NCBI RefSeq assembly: GCF_014648995.1
Contig: NZ_BMSE01000021.1
Coordinates: 62,001-126,000 of the forward strand
Origin: Streptomyces massasporeus
Lineage (GTDB): Bacteria; Actinomycetota; Actinomycetes; Streptomycetales; Streptomycetaceae
Direction: 5' to 3'
Length of the DNA stretch: 64,000 nt
Shown here: positions 27,017 through 35,605 of the stretch, piece by piece
How the letters are laid out: the number at the start of each line of letters is the position of its first letter
How positions within the stretch are numbered: the first letter of the stretch is position 1
Position numbers and translations under genes: made by a program
Notes under the pieces: model-generated
Databases searched by the model: none
Told to the model about the DNA's origin: nothing
The model's input: only the letters and a program-made list of their open reading frames with translations

Positions 27017-27622
27017 ATGACCGACCCCGTGACGCTGGACGGCGCCGGCCATATCGGCGAGTTCGACGAGAAGCGCGCCGAGAACGCCGTACGCGAACTC
27101 CTGATCGCGGTCGGAGAGGACCCGGACCGCGAGGGCCTCCGGGAGACGCCGGCGCGGGTGGCGCGGGCGTACAAGGAGATATTCGCGGGTCTGTGGCAGC
27201 AGCCCGAGGACGTGCTGACGACGACGTTCGACATCGGGCACGACGAGATGGTCCTGGTGAAGGACATCGAGGTGTACTCGACCTGTGAGCACCATCTCGT
27301 ACCGTTCCGGGGCGTCGCGCACGTCGGGTACATCCCGGCCACCAGCGGCAAGATCACCGGGCTGTCCAAGCTGGCCCGGCTCGTGGACGTCTACGCCCGC
27401 CGCCCGCAGGTGCAGGAACGACTCACCACGCAGATCGCGGACTCCCTGATGGAGATCCTGGAGCCGCGCGGAGTCATCGTGGTCGTCGAGTGCGAGCACA
27501 TGTGCATGTCGATGCGCGGGATCCGCAAGCCGGGCGCCAAGACGCTGACGTCGGCCGTGCGGGGGCAGCTGCGGGACATGGCGACGCGGAACGAGGCGAT
27601 GAGCCTCATCATGGCCCGCTGA
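27017..27622 (+). CDS. folE: GTP cyclohydrolase I
   Basis: A 201-residue type IA enzyme making dihydroneopterin triphosphate from GTP, the first step to folate. Zinc ligands are in STCEHHLVPF and VECEHMCMSMRGI; the substrate region includes ITGLSKLARLVDVYARRPQVQER (given as GLSKLARLVD and ARRPQVQER). Start is ATG 27017 with ACGAGG six bases upstream. The other fol genes lie just downstream on the opposite strand, so pathway genes converge here. Confidence 0.97.
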   Translation: MTDPVTLDGAGHIGEFDEKRAENAVRELLIAVGEDPDREGLRETPARVARAYKEIFAGLWQQPEDVLTTTFDIGHDEMVLVKDIEVYSTCEHHLVPFRGVAHVGYIPATSGKITGLSKLARLVDVYARRPQVQERLTTQIADSLMEILEPRGVIVVVECEHMCMSMRGIRKPGAKTLTSAVRGQLRDMATRNEAMSLIMAR

Positions 27623-27652
27623 GGCCCGCCGAACCCTCGCTGGAGCCCTGCG

Positions 27653-28141
27653 TCAGACCGTCGGAGCAACCCCCGTGCCGTCGTTCTCGTCGTCCTCGGG
27701 GAGTTTGCAGACGCGTTCCAGGAAGATCGCTGCCGCTATGACGCCGATGCCCGCGAGGACGGAGAGGCCGGCGTAGATGGCCTGGTCGCGGCGGGCGGGG
27801 ATGTCGAGGGATTCCAGGAGGAAGACGCCGGTGCCGCCGTACATGCCGGCGACCAGGGCGGCGACCAGGGCGCTGGCGTGGCCGAAGACGACCGCGCGGG
27901 CCGCCATGAGGGGGTCGACGCCCTTGGCCTCGGGGCGGCGCTCGCGCTGGGCCTTGAGGCGGGCGCGGATCGAGAGTGCCGTGGCCAGCAGGACCACGGC
28001 GATCACGGCGAGGACGATGGGGGCGGCCAGGGGGACGCTCGGGAGTGTTCCGACCGAGTTCCACAGGCGGGCGCCCGCCCAGGACAGGATGCCGGCCACG
28101 ACGAAGACGGCGGCCAGCACCCTGATACGCAGCTCTCTCAC
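27653..28141 (-). CDS. DUF3180 membrane protein
   Basis: A 162-residue protein with four membrane segments (VLAAVFVVAGILSWAG, AAPIVLAVIAVVLLATAL, ALVAALVAGMYGGTGVFLL, YAGLSVLAGIGVIAAAIFL) and an acidic tail. This is the DUF3180 family, found next to folK in actinobacteria, including mycobacteria. GTG 28141 is chosen because AAGGGA lies five bases upstream. It probably ends the leftward folB-folK transcript. Function unknown. Confidence 0.87.
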   Translation of the reverse strand: MRELRIRVLAAVFVVAGILSWAGARLWNSVGTLPSVPLAAPIVLAVIAVVLLATALSIRARLKAQRERRPEAKGVDPLMAARAVVFGHASALVAALVAGMYGGTGVFLLESLDIPARRDQAIYAGLSVLAGIGVIAAAIFLERVCKLPEDDENDGTGVAPTV

Positions 28142-28200
28142 GGTGTCCCTTCGGTTCCCCCGGCTTCCGGCCCGGTTCGCGGCCGTCTTGACCTTAACGG

Positions 28201-28812
28201 CTACTCGGGCAGCCGGAGTTCCAGGTCCTGGCGCGGCGCCACACCGTCGCGGGTGACGGTGTCCAGGAGGCCGGAGACGGGTCCGCGGCCGGGCAGCTGC
28301 GCCTCGGGGTCGAGGTCGTGCCAGGGGGCCAGGACGAAGGCGCGCTCGTGGGCGCGGGGGTGGGGGAGGGTGAGCTGCGGGTCGTCGGAGACGACGTCGG
28401 CGTAGGAGACGATGTCGACGTCGAGGGTGCGGGGGCCCCAGTGTTCGTCCCGGACGCGGTGGAAGGCCTCCTCGACCGCGTGGGCGCGCTCCAGGAGCGA
28501 GGACGGCGGGAGGGTGGTCTTGAGGACCACGACGGCGTTGAAGTAGGCGGGCTGGCTGCCGGGGTCGACGCCCCAGGGCTCGGTCTCGTAGACGGGGGAG
28601 ACGCCCTTGATGCGCAGGCCGGGCGTGTCGCCGAGGGCGTCGACGGCCCCCTGGAGGGTCTCCAGGCGGTTGCCGAGGTTGGAGCCGAGGGCGACCACGG
28701 CCCATTTGGGATTGGACAGGGTCGTGTCGGCGGCGTCGACCTTCTCGACGACGGAGGCGGGTACCGGCTGTACGGTCGGGTCGCTGGGACCCTGGATGAA
28801 GGGCGCGGTCAT
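28201..28812 (-). CDS. folK: HPPK, 6-hydroxymethyl-dihydropterin pyrophosphokinase
   Basis: A 203-residue enzyme transferring pyrophosphate from ATP to the pterin. Motifs: VALGSNLGNRLETLQGAVDAL (as VALGSNLGNRLETL), VYETEPWGV, and the metal-binding WGPRTLDVDIV, followed by LPHPRAHERAFVLAPW. A 40-residue N-terminal extension precedes the core. Start ATG 28812 overlaps the folB stop (ATGA), so translation is coupled with folB. Confidence 0.96.
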   Translation of the reverse strand: MTAPFIQGPSDPTVQPVPASVVEKVDAADTTLSNPKWAVVALGSNLGNRLETLQGAVDALGDTPGLRIKGVSPVYETEPWGVDPGSQPAYFNAVVVLKTTLPPSSLLERAHAVEEAFHRVRDEHWGPRTLDVDIVSYADVVSDDPQLTLPHPRAHERAFVLAPWHDLDPEAQLPGRGPVSGLLDTVTRDGVAPRQDLELRLPE

Positions 28813-29168
28813 GCTCGGCTCCGGGTGATGGTGACGGTCACGTCGTCGAAGGGGACGGTGATCGGGGCGTCCGGTTTGTGGACGCAGACCTCGACCTCCT
28901 GTACTCCCTCGTGCTTCAGACAGACCTGGGCGATGCGCTCGGCGAGCGTCTCGATGAGGTCGACGGGCTCGCCCTGGACGACGGCCACGACCTCCTCCGC
29001 CACGATGCCGTAGTGCACGGTCTTCGCCAGGTCGTCGTCGGCCGCGGCCGGTCGGGTGTCGAGGCCGAGGACGAGGTCCACGATGAAGGTCTGGCCCTCT
29101 TCGCGTTCCCTGGGGAACACGCCGTGGTGCCCGCGGGCCTTCAGGCCGCGCAGCGCGACACGATCCAC
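28809..29168 (-). CDS. folB: Dihydroneopterin aldolase
   Basis: A 119-residue aldolase that cleaves dihydroneopterin to the hydroxymethyl pterin used by FolK. Landmarks: ALRGLKARGHHGVFPREREEGQ (as RGLKARGHHGVF and REREEGQ), the catalytic glutamate region, DLIETLAERIA, and EVCVHKPDAPI. GTG 29168 is preferred because AGGAG lies eight bases upstream; GTG 29177 overlaps that site. The 236-base gap to the next gene shows no clear feature besides GC-rich inverted segments. Confidence 0.95.
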   Translation of the reverse strand: MDRVALRGLKARGHHGVFPREREEGQTFIVDLVLGLDTRPAAADDDLAKTVHYGIVAEEVVAVVQGEPVDLIETLAERIAQVCLKHEGVQEVEVCVHKPDAPITVPFDDVTVTITRSRA

Positions 29169-29404
29169 GCGAATCACTCCTGCAATCGTCGGTCAGGGCC
29201 GGTCGGTGCCGTGTGCGGTCGGCACACCGGCCTCGGTCGAATCTACCTGCGCGCACGGACGGGGCCGGGCCACGGGGTGGGGGCTGTGGCCGGGCCCGGC
29301 AGGATTCATCCAGCGTTTCCCCTGGGGAATCCGTCGGTGCACAGGTTGGTAGCCGCCCCTACCCGGGCGTCCGTGATTCCAACCACTTCCTGCCGCCTAC
29401 CCAC

Positions 29405-29911
29405 TCAGGCGGGGGTGTCGTCCTGTTCGTCCTCGTCGGTTTCCGCCAGGACGGGGGAAGCGTGGTGCGACCAGAGTTTCCACCCCTGGGGCGTGCGCCG
29501 GAACACGTTGGTGGCGACCACGAGCTGCCCGACGAGCGGGCCGAGCTCCTCGCCGGCTCCTTCGGGGGCGGGGCCGCCGCTGAGGATGTTCTCGGTGCAG
29601 TTGACCAGGGCGGTGTCGCCGGTGACGGAGACGTGCACGTCGGTGAGGAAGAACTGGATGTAGTCGGTGTTCGCCATGATCAGCGCGTACGACCGGAGGA
29701 CTTCGCCGCGGCCGGTGAGGGCGGGCCAGCCGGGGTGGACGCAGGAGACCACGCCGGTGTCGGCCGGGTCGTGGTACGACTCGTCGACGCCCAGGTCGGC
29801 GGGGGTCAGCCAGAGCGACGCCAGTTCCTCGAAGTCGCCCTGTTCCAGTGCCTCGTAGAAGGCGGTGTTGGCGGCCTCGACCTGCTCGACGTCGGTGTGC
29901 GGGGCGCTCAC
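29405..29911 (-). CDS. NTF2-like (SnoaL/DUF4440-type) protein
   Basis: A 168-residue cone-fold protein: EQVEAANTAFYEALEQGDFEELASLW, then a domain ending TNVFRRTPQGWKLWSHHASP (quoted in parts: AFYEALEQGDFEEL; VFRRTPQGWKLWSHH). Such proteins act as small enzymes or binding domains. Start GTG 29911 overlaps the folP stop (GTGA), and AGGAG is four bases upstream. The tight coupling to folP suggests a pterin-related role, but no catalytic residue set identifies one. Confidence 0.85.
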   Translation of the reverse strand: MSAPHTDVEQVEAANTAFYEALEQGDFEELASLWLTPADLGVDESYHDPADTGVVSCVHPGWPALTGRGEVLRSYALIMANTDYIQFFLTDVHVSVTGDTALVNCTENILSGGPAPEGAGEELGPLVGQLVVATNVFRRTPQGWKLWSHHASPVLAETDEDEQDDTPA

Positions 29912-30798
29912 CGGGCTCCTTCTGCGCCGGTGCTCGTGCTGCGCGCCCCCGCGATGGCGCGGGCGACCCGGACGGCGTCGGCGGTGGCGCGTACCTCGTG
30001 GACGCGGACCGCCCAGGCGCCGGCGTGTGCGGCGAGTGCGGAGACGGCGGCGGTGGCGGCGTCGCGTTCGCGTGCGGGGGGTGGGGGGCCGTCGGGGCCG
30101 GCGAGGACGCGGCCGAGGAAGCGTTTGCGGCTGGCGGCGACGAGCAGCGGGTGGCCGAGGGTGAGGACCCGGTCGAGGCCGGCGAGGAGGGCGAGGTCGT
30201 GTCCGGCGTCCTTGGAGAAGCCGAGGCCGGGGTCGACGACGACGTGCTCGGGGGCGATGCCTCCGGCCAGGACGGCTTCCACGCGCGCGTGCAGCTCGTC
30301 GACGACTTCGGTGACGACGTCGGTGTACTCGCCCCGGACGTTGCCGCCCTGGAGGAAGCCGCGCCAGTGCATGACGACGAAGGGGGCGCCGGCGTCGGCG
30401 ACGGCCGGGATCATGCGGGGGTCGGCGAGGCCGCCGCTGACGTCGTTGACGAGGGCGGCCCCGGCCGCGAGGGCCCGTTCGGCGACGGAGGCGCGCATGG
30501 TGTCGACGGAGACGGTGACGCCTTCGGACGCCAGGCCGCGGACGACGGGGACGACGCGGCGCAGTTCCTCGTCCTCGTCGACGCGGGTGGCACCGGGGCG
30601 GGTGGATTCGCCGCCCACGTCGACCAGGTCGGCGCCTTCGGTGACCAGGTCGAGGCCGCGTTTGACGGCGGCGGTGGTGTCGAAGAAGCGGCCGCCGTCG
30701 GAGAAGGAGTCGGGGGTGACGTTCACGACTCCCATGACCGCGCAGCGGTCCCATTCCGGTAGGCCCGCCACGCGCCCGCGTCCGCTCTGGTTGCTCAT
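29908..30798 (-). CDS. folP: Dihydropteroate synthase
   Basis: A 296-residue TIM-barrel enzyme that joins pterin pyrophosphate with p-aminobenzoate; target of sulfonamides. Signatures: MGVVNVTPDSFSDGGRFFD, DVGGESTRPGATRV, LVNDVSGG, DPGLGFSKDAGHDL and LVAASRKRFLGRVL. ATG 30798 is chosen: TACGCT lies six bases upstream with no Shine-Dalgarno, a leaderless pattern. The longer frame from 30873 would add residues without homologous character. Confidence 0.96.
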   Translation of the reverse strand: MSNQSGRGRVAGLPEWDRCAVMGVVNVTPDSFSDGGRFFDTTAAVKRGLDLVTEGADLVDVGGESTRPGATRVDEDEELRRVVPVVRGLASEGVTVSVDTMRASVAERALAAGAALVNDVSGGLADPRMIPAVADAGAPFVVMHWRGFLQGGNVRGEYTDVVTEVVDELHARVEAVLAGGIAPEHVVVDPGLGFSKDAGHDLALLAGLDRVLTLGHPLLVAASRKRFLGRVLAGPDGPPPPARERDAATAAVSALAAHAGAWAVRVHEVRATADAVRVARAIAGARSTSTGAEGAR

Positions 30799-30869
30799 AT
30801 GTTCAGCGTAGGCCCCGGCGGGGGCCGTCAGGCGCTGCGGCCCGGGCGACGGCCCTGCGGGAGGCGGGG

Positions 30870-32780
30870 TCATGCCGCCCGGACGTCCCGTTCGGCGGTG
30901 GTGGCGTGGGCGCAGGGGCGGGGGGTGGCCAGGCGCCGGCGGCGCAGGAAGCGCGGCAGGGGCAGGGCGAGGGTGACGAAGCCCTCGGCCTGCATGGCGG
31001 CGAAGCCGATGCGGGGCAGGTCGGCGGAGGCGCGGTAGACGACGAAGCGGGGCTCCCAGCGTGGCTGGAACTTGGCGTTGAACTTGTAGAGGGACTCGAT
31101 CTGGAACCAGCGGGAGAGGAAGACGAGCAGTCCGCGCCAGGCGCGCAGCACGGGTCCGGCGCCGATCTTCTCGCCGCGGGCGAGGGCGGCGCGGAACATG
31201 GCGAAGTTGAGGGAGACGCGTGCGATGCCCAGTTTGGGGGCGGCCTGGAGGGAGGCCACGATGAGCAGTTCGTTCATGCCGGGGTCGGCCGAGCGGTCGC
31301 GGCGCATCAGGTCCAGGGAGACGGCGTTGGTGCCCCAGGGCACGAAGTGCAGGATCGCCTTGAGGTCGCCGTAGGGGCCGGGGTGCTCGTCCTGTTTGTG
31401 GGCGGTGGCGATGAGGCAGTCGCCGTCGGCGGGGTCGCCGACGCGGCCCAGGGCCATGGAGAAGCCGCGTTCGGTGTCGGTGCCGCGCCAGTCGTCGGCG
31501 GCCTGGCGGATGCGCTCCAGTTCGGCTTCGCCGAGGTCACGGACACGGCGTACCCGGGTTTCGTAACCGGCGCGCTCGATGCGCTTGACCATCTGGCGCA
31601 CGTTGCGCATCGCGCGGCCGGCGAGGGAGAAATCCGCGACGTCCACCACCGCCTCGTCGCCCAGTTCGAGGGCGTCGAGTCCGGTCTCGCGGGTCCACAC
31701 CTCGCCGCCGGTCTCGGAGCAGCCCATGACGGCGGGGGTCCAGGAGTGGGCCTTGGCCTCGTCCATGAAGCGTTCGATGGCGCCGGGCCAGGCCTCGACG
31801 TCGCCGATCGGGTCGCCGCTGGCGAGCATCACGCCGGAGACGACGCGGTAGGTCACGGCCGCCTTGCCGCTGGGGGAGAAGACGACGGCCTTGTCGCGGC
31901 GCAGGGCGAAGTGGCCGAGGGAGTCGCGGCGTCCGTGCTTGTCCAGCAGGGTGCGCAGTTGGGCCTCGTCCTCCTCGGTGAGCTGTGCGGCCGGGTGCTC
32001 GGGGCGGAAGGCCAGGTAGATGGTGGTGACGGCGGTGAGCAGGCCGAGGGCGCCGAGGGAGAAGGCGACGGTCCAGGAGGTGTCGCCCTGGTAGTCGACG
32101 GGGCCTTCGAAGCCGAAGAGGCCGTAGATGACGTGGGTGATGCGGTCGGCGAGGCTGGGGTCGCCGATGATGTGCTCGCCGTGGACGCTGACGATGAGCA
32201 GGCCGAGCAGGAGTGAACCGGCGCTCATGAGGACGAAGTTGGCGAGGGCCCGCCAGCGGCTGCGCGGGTCGGGCAGGGCGTTGAACTGGTCGCGGTGGCG
32301 CAGCAGGGGTGCGAGCAGGGCCAGGGAGATCAGTGTGCCGGCGAGCGAGTGCCGGTAGGTGAACTGCGCGACGGCGCCGGCGGGCAGGAGCGCCACCGCT
32401 GCTCGCCAGGCCCGGCGCTTGCCGCGCTTGAGGCCGTGGGCGAGGAGCAGCAGCAGCACGCCGGTGCTGAGGGACAGGGCGGCCGCGAACGGGCCGAGCG
32501 CGCCGGGCAGGACCTCGGCGATGGCGTGCATCCTGCTGTGCCGGAAGCGGGGGAAGACGCCCGCGGCGATGTCCAGGACGCCCACCAGGGCGCAGGCTCT
32601 GCCGACGAGGACGGGGACGGCTTCGGGGCGTGGCCCGCGCAGTATCCGGCGCATCCGGCCCGGACGGGCCGTGCCGCTGCTGCGACTCGGAACCTCGCCC
32701 GACATTTCCTCATCTGTCCTGACAGACATCGCATCCCGTAGTTCTGCGAGAGACCTTGGATCCGGTGCCGATTCGGGCAT
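30870..32780 (-). CDS. Lysyl-phosphatidylglycerol synthase-type DUF2156 protein
   Basis: A membrane protein of up to 636 residues. About six membrane segments fill residues 50-270, then a DUF2156 catalytic domain of MprF/LysX type (GHFALRRDKAVVFSPSGKAAV as HFALRRDKAVVFS; VASGDPIGD-like LASGDPIGDVEAW; SLDLMRRDRSADPGMNELLI). These enzymes add lysine from lysyl-tRNA to phosphatidylglycerol, reducing the negative charge of the membrane. No lysyl-tRNA synthetase domain is fused, unlike mycobacterial LysX. The start is uncertain: ATG 32780 or 32729. Confidence 0.85.
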   Translation of the reverse strand: MPESAPDPRSLAELRDAMSVRTDEEMSGEVPSRSSGTARPGRMRRILRGPRPEAVPVLVGRACALVGVLDIAAGVFPRFRHSRMHAIAEVLPGALGPFAAALSLSTGVLLLLLAHGLKRGKRRAWRAAVALLPAGAVAQFTYRHSLAGTLISLALLAPLLRHRDQFNALPDPRSRWRALANFVLMSAGSLLLGLLIVSVHGEHIIGDPSLADRITHVIYGLFGFEGPVDYQGDTSWTVAFSLGALGLLTAVTTIYLAFRPEHPAAQLTEEDEAQLRTLLDKHGRRDSLGHFALRRDKAVVFSPSGKAAVTYRVVSGVMLASGDPIGDVEAWPGAIERFMDEAKAHSWTPAVMGCSETGGEVWTRETGLDALELGDEAVVDVADFSLAGRAMRNVRQMVKRIERAGYETRVRRVRDLGEAELERIRQAADDWRGTDTERGFSMALGRVGDPADGDCLIATAHKQDEHPGPYGDLKAILHFVPWGTNAVSLDLMRRDRSADPGMNELLIVASLQAAPKLGIARVSLNFAMFRAALARGEKIGAGPVLRAWRGLLVFLSRWFQIESLYKFNAKFQPRWEPRFVVYRASADLPRIGFAAMQAEGFVTLALPLPRFLRRRRLATPRPCAHATTAERDVRAA

Positions 32781-32935
32781 CCGGCGACATTGCGCCCTCT
32801 AGGACGGTGTCTTGGGGGAAGAGGTTCACTCCCCACGTCAAAGCCGTTTCAAAGGCCGAGGAAAGTCCGGGACAAGCCCTTGCGAAGGTGTGAGCGCGAG
32901 GGCCCGGGCGGAGAGCGCGAGCAGGTAACCGACGT

Positions 32936-34054
32936 ATGGGTCTGACGAGCAACAAGATGCTGGTCCTGGCGGTGCTGTCCGCCGTGCTGCTGTTCGCCGG
33001 CACCGTCTGGGTCTGGCCACGGCTGGCCCGGCGCAGTTGGCGGGCCGTGGGCGGGCGGGTCGGTCTGCTGCTGGGCACGCAGCTGGCGCTGTTCGCCGCG
33101 GTGGGCCTCGCGGCCAACCAGGCCTTCGGGTTCTACGCGAGCTGGGCCGATCTGTTCGGGCAGGAGAAGGACCAGGGGGTGGTCGTCGACCACACGCCGG
33201 GCGGCGGCCCGCTGGAGGTGGTGGGTTCGCGCCGGGTGCCGGGGGCGGGCGGTGCGCTGCCGCAGGCCGGCGGGCGGGTTCAGCAGGTCGACATCGTGGG
33301 CCGCACGACCCGTATCGCCACGCCCGCGTACGTCTATCTGCCGCCGGAGTACTTCCAGCCGCGGTACCGCACCCACCGGTTCCCGACCGCCGTCGTGCTG
33401 ACCGGCTATCCGGGTACGGCGTCGGCGCTGGTGGAGAAGCTGCGTTATCCGCGTACGGCTCTGGAGCTGGCGCGGGCGGGCCGGGCGAAGCCGATGATCC
33501 TGGTGATGCTGCGGCCGACGGTGGCGCCGCCCCGGGACACGGAGTGCGTCGACATACCGGGAGGGCCGCAGACCGAGTCGTTCTTCGCGAAGGATCTCCC
33601 CGACGCGTTGCGCACGCACTACAGGGTGGCCGAAAAGCCGGGCGGCCTCGGCATCATCGGCAACTCCACGGGTGGCTACTGCGCGTTGAAGATCGCCCTG
33701 CACCATCCCGATGTGTACGCGGCGGGGGCGGGCTTGTCCGCGTACTACAAGGCGCCGATCGACGCGACGACGGGCGATCTCTTCCAGGGCGACAAGGCGC
33801 TGCGCAATCGCGCCGACCTGCGGTGGTACGTCGCGCACATGCCCGCTCCCGATACGTCCCTGCTGGTCAGCAGCAGCAAGCAGGGAGAGGGCAACTACAA
33901 GGAGACGCTGAGGTTCATCGAGGGGGTGGAGGCCAACGGGCGGACGCGGATCTCGTCGATCATCCTCGAAAGCGGCGGCCACAACTTCAACACCTGGCGG
34001 CGTGAGATTCCGGCGGCGCTGGAGTGGATGAGCGGGCGGCTGGACGGACGTTGA
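32936..34054 (+). CDS. Membrane-anchored or secreted esterase, alpha/beta hydrolase
   Basis: A 372-residue protein with two N-terminal hydrophobic segments (MLVLAVLSAVLLFAGTVWVW and LLLGTQLALFAAVGLAA) and a C-terminal esterase domain of the S-formylglutathione hydrolase/antigen-85-like fold. The nucleophile is Ser in IIGNSTGGYCALKIAL; the likely His is in ESGGHNFNTWR. The chain probably faces outside. Such genes are common near lipid-modifying enzymes in Streptomyces. It is divergent from the lysyl-phosphatidylglycerol synthase gene. Substrate unknown. Confidence 0.85.
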   Translation: MGLTSNKMLVLAVLSAVLLFAGTVWVWPRLARRSWRAVGGRVGLLLGTQLALFAAVGLAANQAFGFYASWADLFGQEKDQGVVVDHTPGGGPLEVVGSRRVPGAGGALPQAGGRVQQVDIVGRTTRIATPAYVYLPPEYFQPRYRTHRFPTAVVLTGYPGTASALVEKLRYPRTALELARAGRAKPMILVMLRPTVAPPRDTECVDIPGGPQTESFFAKDLPDALRTHYRVAEKPGGLGIIGNSTGGYCALKIALHHPDVYAAGAGLSAYYKAPIDATTGDLFQGDKALRNRADLRWYVAHMPAPDTSLLVSSSKQGEGNYKETLRFIEGVEANGRTRISSIILESGGHNFNTWRREIPAALEWMSGRLDGR

Positions 34055-34189
34055 AAATGATCTTGGGAATTGGATGAGCGGCCGATTCCGCTTCTTCCCG
34101 AGTTCTGATGCCGTGTGAACGTTTCGGTGTGGCTTTGTTTTTGCGGGGTGGGTCACCAAGATTCGCCTACGCGCGGTAAGTTTCTGGCC

Positions 34190-35536
34190 ATGCCACGTGG
34201 ACGTCACCGTCATTCCCCGCCCCTGCACAGGATGCTGCCCCCGTCGGCGATCGCAGGCGTCTCCCTCGTCTGCGCCCTGGGGCCCTGGGTGTTCACGGAG
34301 CCGATGGTGCTCCGCGGCCTGGCCGCGGCCGCCGCGGCGACGGCGGTCATCGGCGCGTTCGTGCTGCGCCGCTGGGATGCCCAGGCGGGCAAGCGCGTCG
34401 CCGACCTCACGCGCGCGCGTGCGAGCGACGAGTGGCGCTTCGAGGAGCGGGTCGCCGAACTGGAGGCCGACCTCGAGGAGTCGCGCGAGCTGCGCGGGAA
34501 GCTGGAACAGCGGCTGCGCGCCAAGCGCACGGAACTGGCCGGGCTGCGCAACGAGCACGCCGCGCTGCTGCGTCGGTACGCCACGGCGGAGACCGAGCGC
34601 GCGACCGTCCTGGAGGAGCGCCGGGTGCTCGAGATAGAGGCGACGGCTCCGGTGCGGGCCGCGCTTCCGGCGGGTACGTCGGACGCGGCGGACGCCGCGC
34701 CGGAGCCGGACGAGGCGGCCGCCGATCTCGCCGTCGAGGAGGGTCCCGAGGTCCCCGCCGTGTTCTCGCCCGAGGGGTCCCGGCTGTACCGGCGGGCCGC
34801 TGCCGCGCTCGCACGGTTCGACGGCGAGACGGTCCCGGTGCCGGACCCGGACGGTGGCGGCGACGGCGACGGCGTCCCGAAGGGCGAGGAAGCGGAACCC
34901 GCACAGGAGCCGAGGCCGGAGCAGACGGAGCCGCGGGAGCAGGCGCGGGAGGACGAGGCCGAGGCGCAGGAGCGTTCCGAGGCGGCCGACGGGCACGAGC
35001 GGGCGACGGCCGAGACGGACGGCGAGCGTTCCGCGCAGGCCGCCGAGACCCCTGAGCCGGCCGTCGACACCCCCGAGCCGGCCGTCGACACCCCCGAGCC
35101 GGCTGCCGAGGCGTCGGCGTCGGCCACCGAGACGTCCGTGCGGCCCGGCGGCACCGGGCAACGTGCGGAGGCCGCGCGGCCCGAGGAGACGGCCCGGCCG
35201 GAGCAGCCCGGAGGCCGGCCCTCCGGCCACTACACCGTGCCCACCGCCGTCGCCGTCCCGCCGCAGGCGCCGGTGCGGCGTCCGTCGGCCGGGGGCGGGT
35301 TCGACTTCTTCGGCACGAAGGCCGGCACGTCCCGGGCGGCCCTGGAGGCCGTGCAGAACGAGGACCTCGCCGACGTCGTCGGCCAGGAGGCGCTCGCCCT
35401 GCACAAGGCCGAGACCGAGGCCCGCTACAAGCCGGTCGACGAGGAATCGCGCGGTATCGGTCAGGTCATCGACCTGACGGCGCACGACGAGACGGAGCAG
35501 ATCGACGTACAGGGGCTGCGCAGCGCGGTGTCCTGA
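34190..35536 (+). CDS. Coiled-coil membrane protein with disordered Glu/Pro/Ala tail
   Basis: A 448-residue protein. Two hydrophobic helices (AIAGVSLVCALGPWVF; LAAAAAATAVIGAFVL) are followed by a heptad-rich coiled coil (about 65-150: EERVAELEADLEESRELRGKL, quoted as AELEADLEESRELRGKLEQ). A long acidic, low-complexity region follows with the TPEPAVD repeat, and then a conserved C-terminus (FDFFGTKAG, EALALHKAETEARYKPVD). Start ATG 34190 has TAAGTT seven bases upstream, a leaderless pattern. I do not recognise the family. The design suits a membrane scaffold. Confidence 0.75.
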   Translation: MPRGRHRHSPPLHRMLPPSAIAGVSLVCALGPWVFTEPMVLRGLAAAAAATAVIGAFVLRRWDAQAGKRVADLTRARASDEWRFEERVAELEADLEESRELRGKLEQRLRAKRTELAGLRNEHAALLRRYATAETERATVLEERRVLEIEATAPVRAALPAGTSDAADAAPEPDEAAADLAVEEGPEVPAVFSPEGSRLYRRAAAALARFDGETVPVPDPDGGGDGDGVPKGEEAEPAQEPRPEQTEPREQAREDEAEAQERSEAADGHERATAETDGERSAQAAETPEPAVDTPEPAVDTPEPAAEASASATETSVRPGGTGQRAEAARPEETARPEQPGGRPSGHYTVPTAVAVPPQAPVRRPSAGGGFDFFGTKAGTSRAALEAVQNEDLADVVGQEALALHKAETEARYKPVDEESRGIGQVIDLTAHDETEQIDVQGLRSAVS

Positions 35537-35560
35537 GGCGCGTTCGGAAGCTGTTCACGA

Positions 35561-35594
35561 CGGAGGGCCCCCGGCTACGGCCGGGGGCCCTCCG
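35561..35594. terminator. Bidirectional terminator
   Basis: A perfect 15-base stem (CGGAGGGCCCCCGGC and complement) with a four-base TACG loop, between the convergent genes that end at 35536 and 35606. Confidence 0.85.
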
Positions 35595-35605
35595 TGCGTC
35601 GGCGG

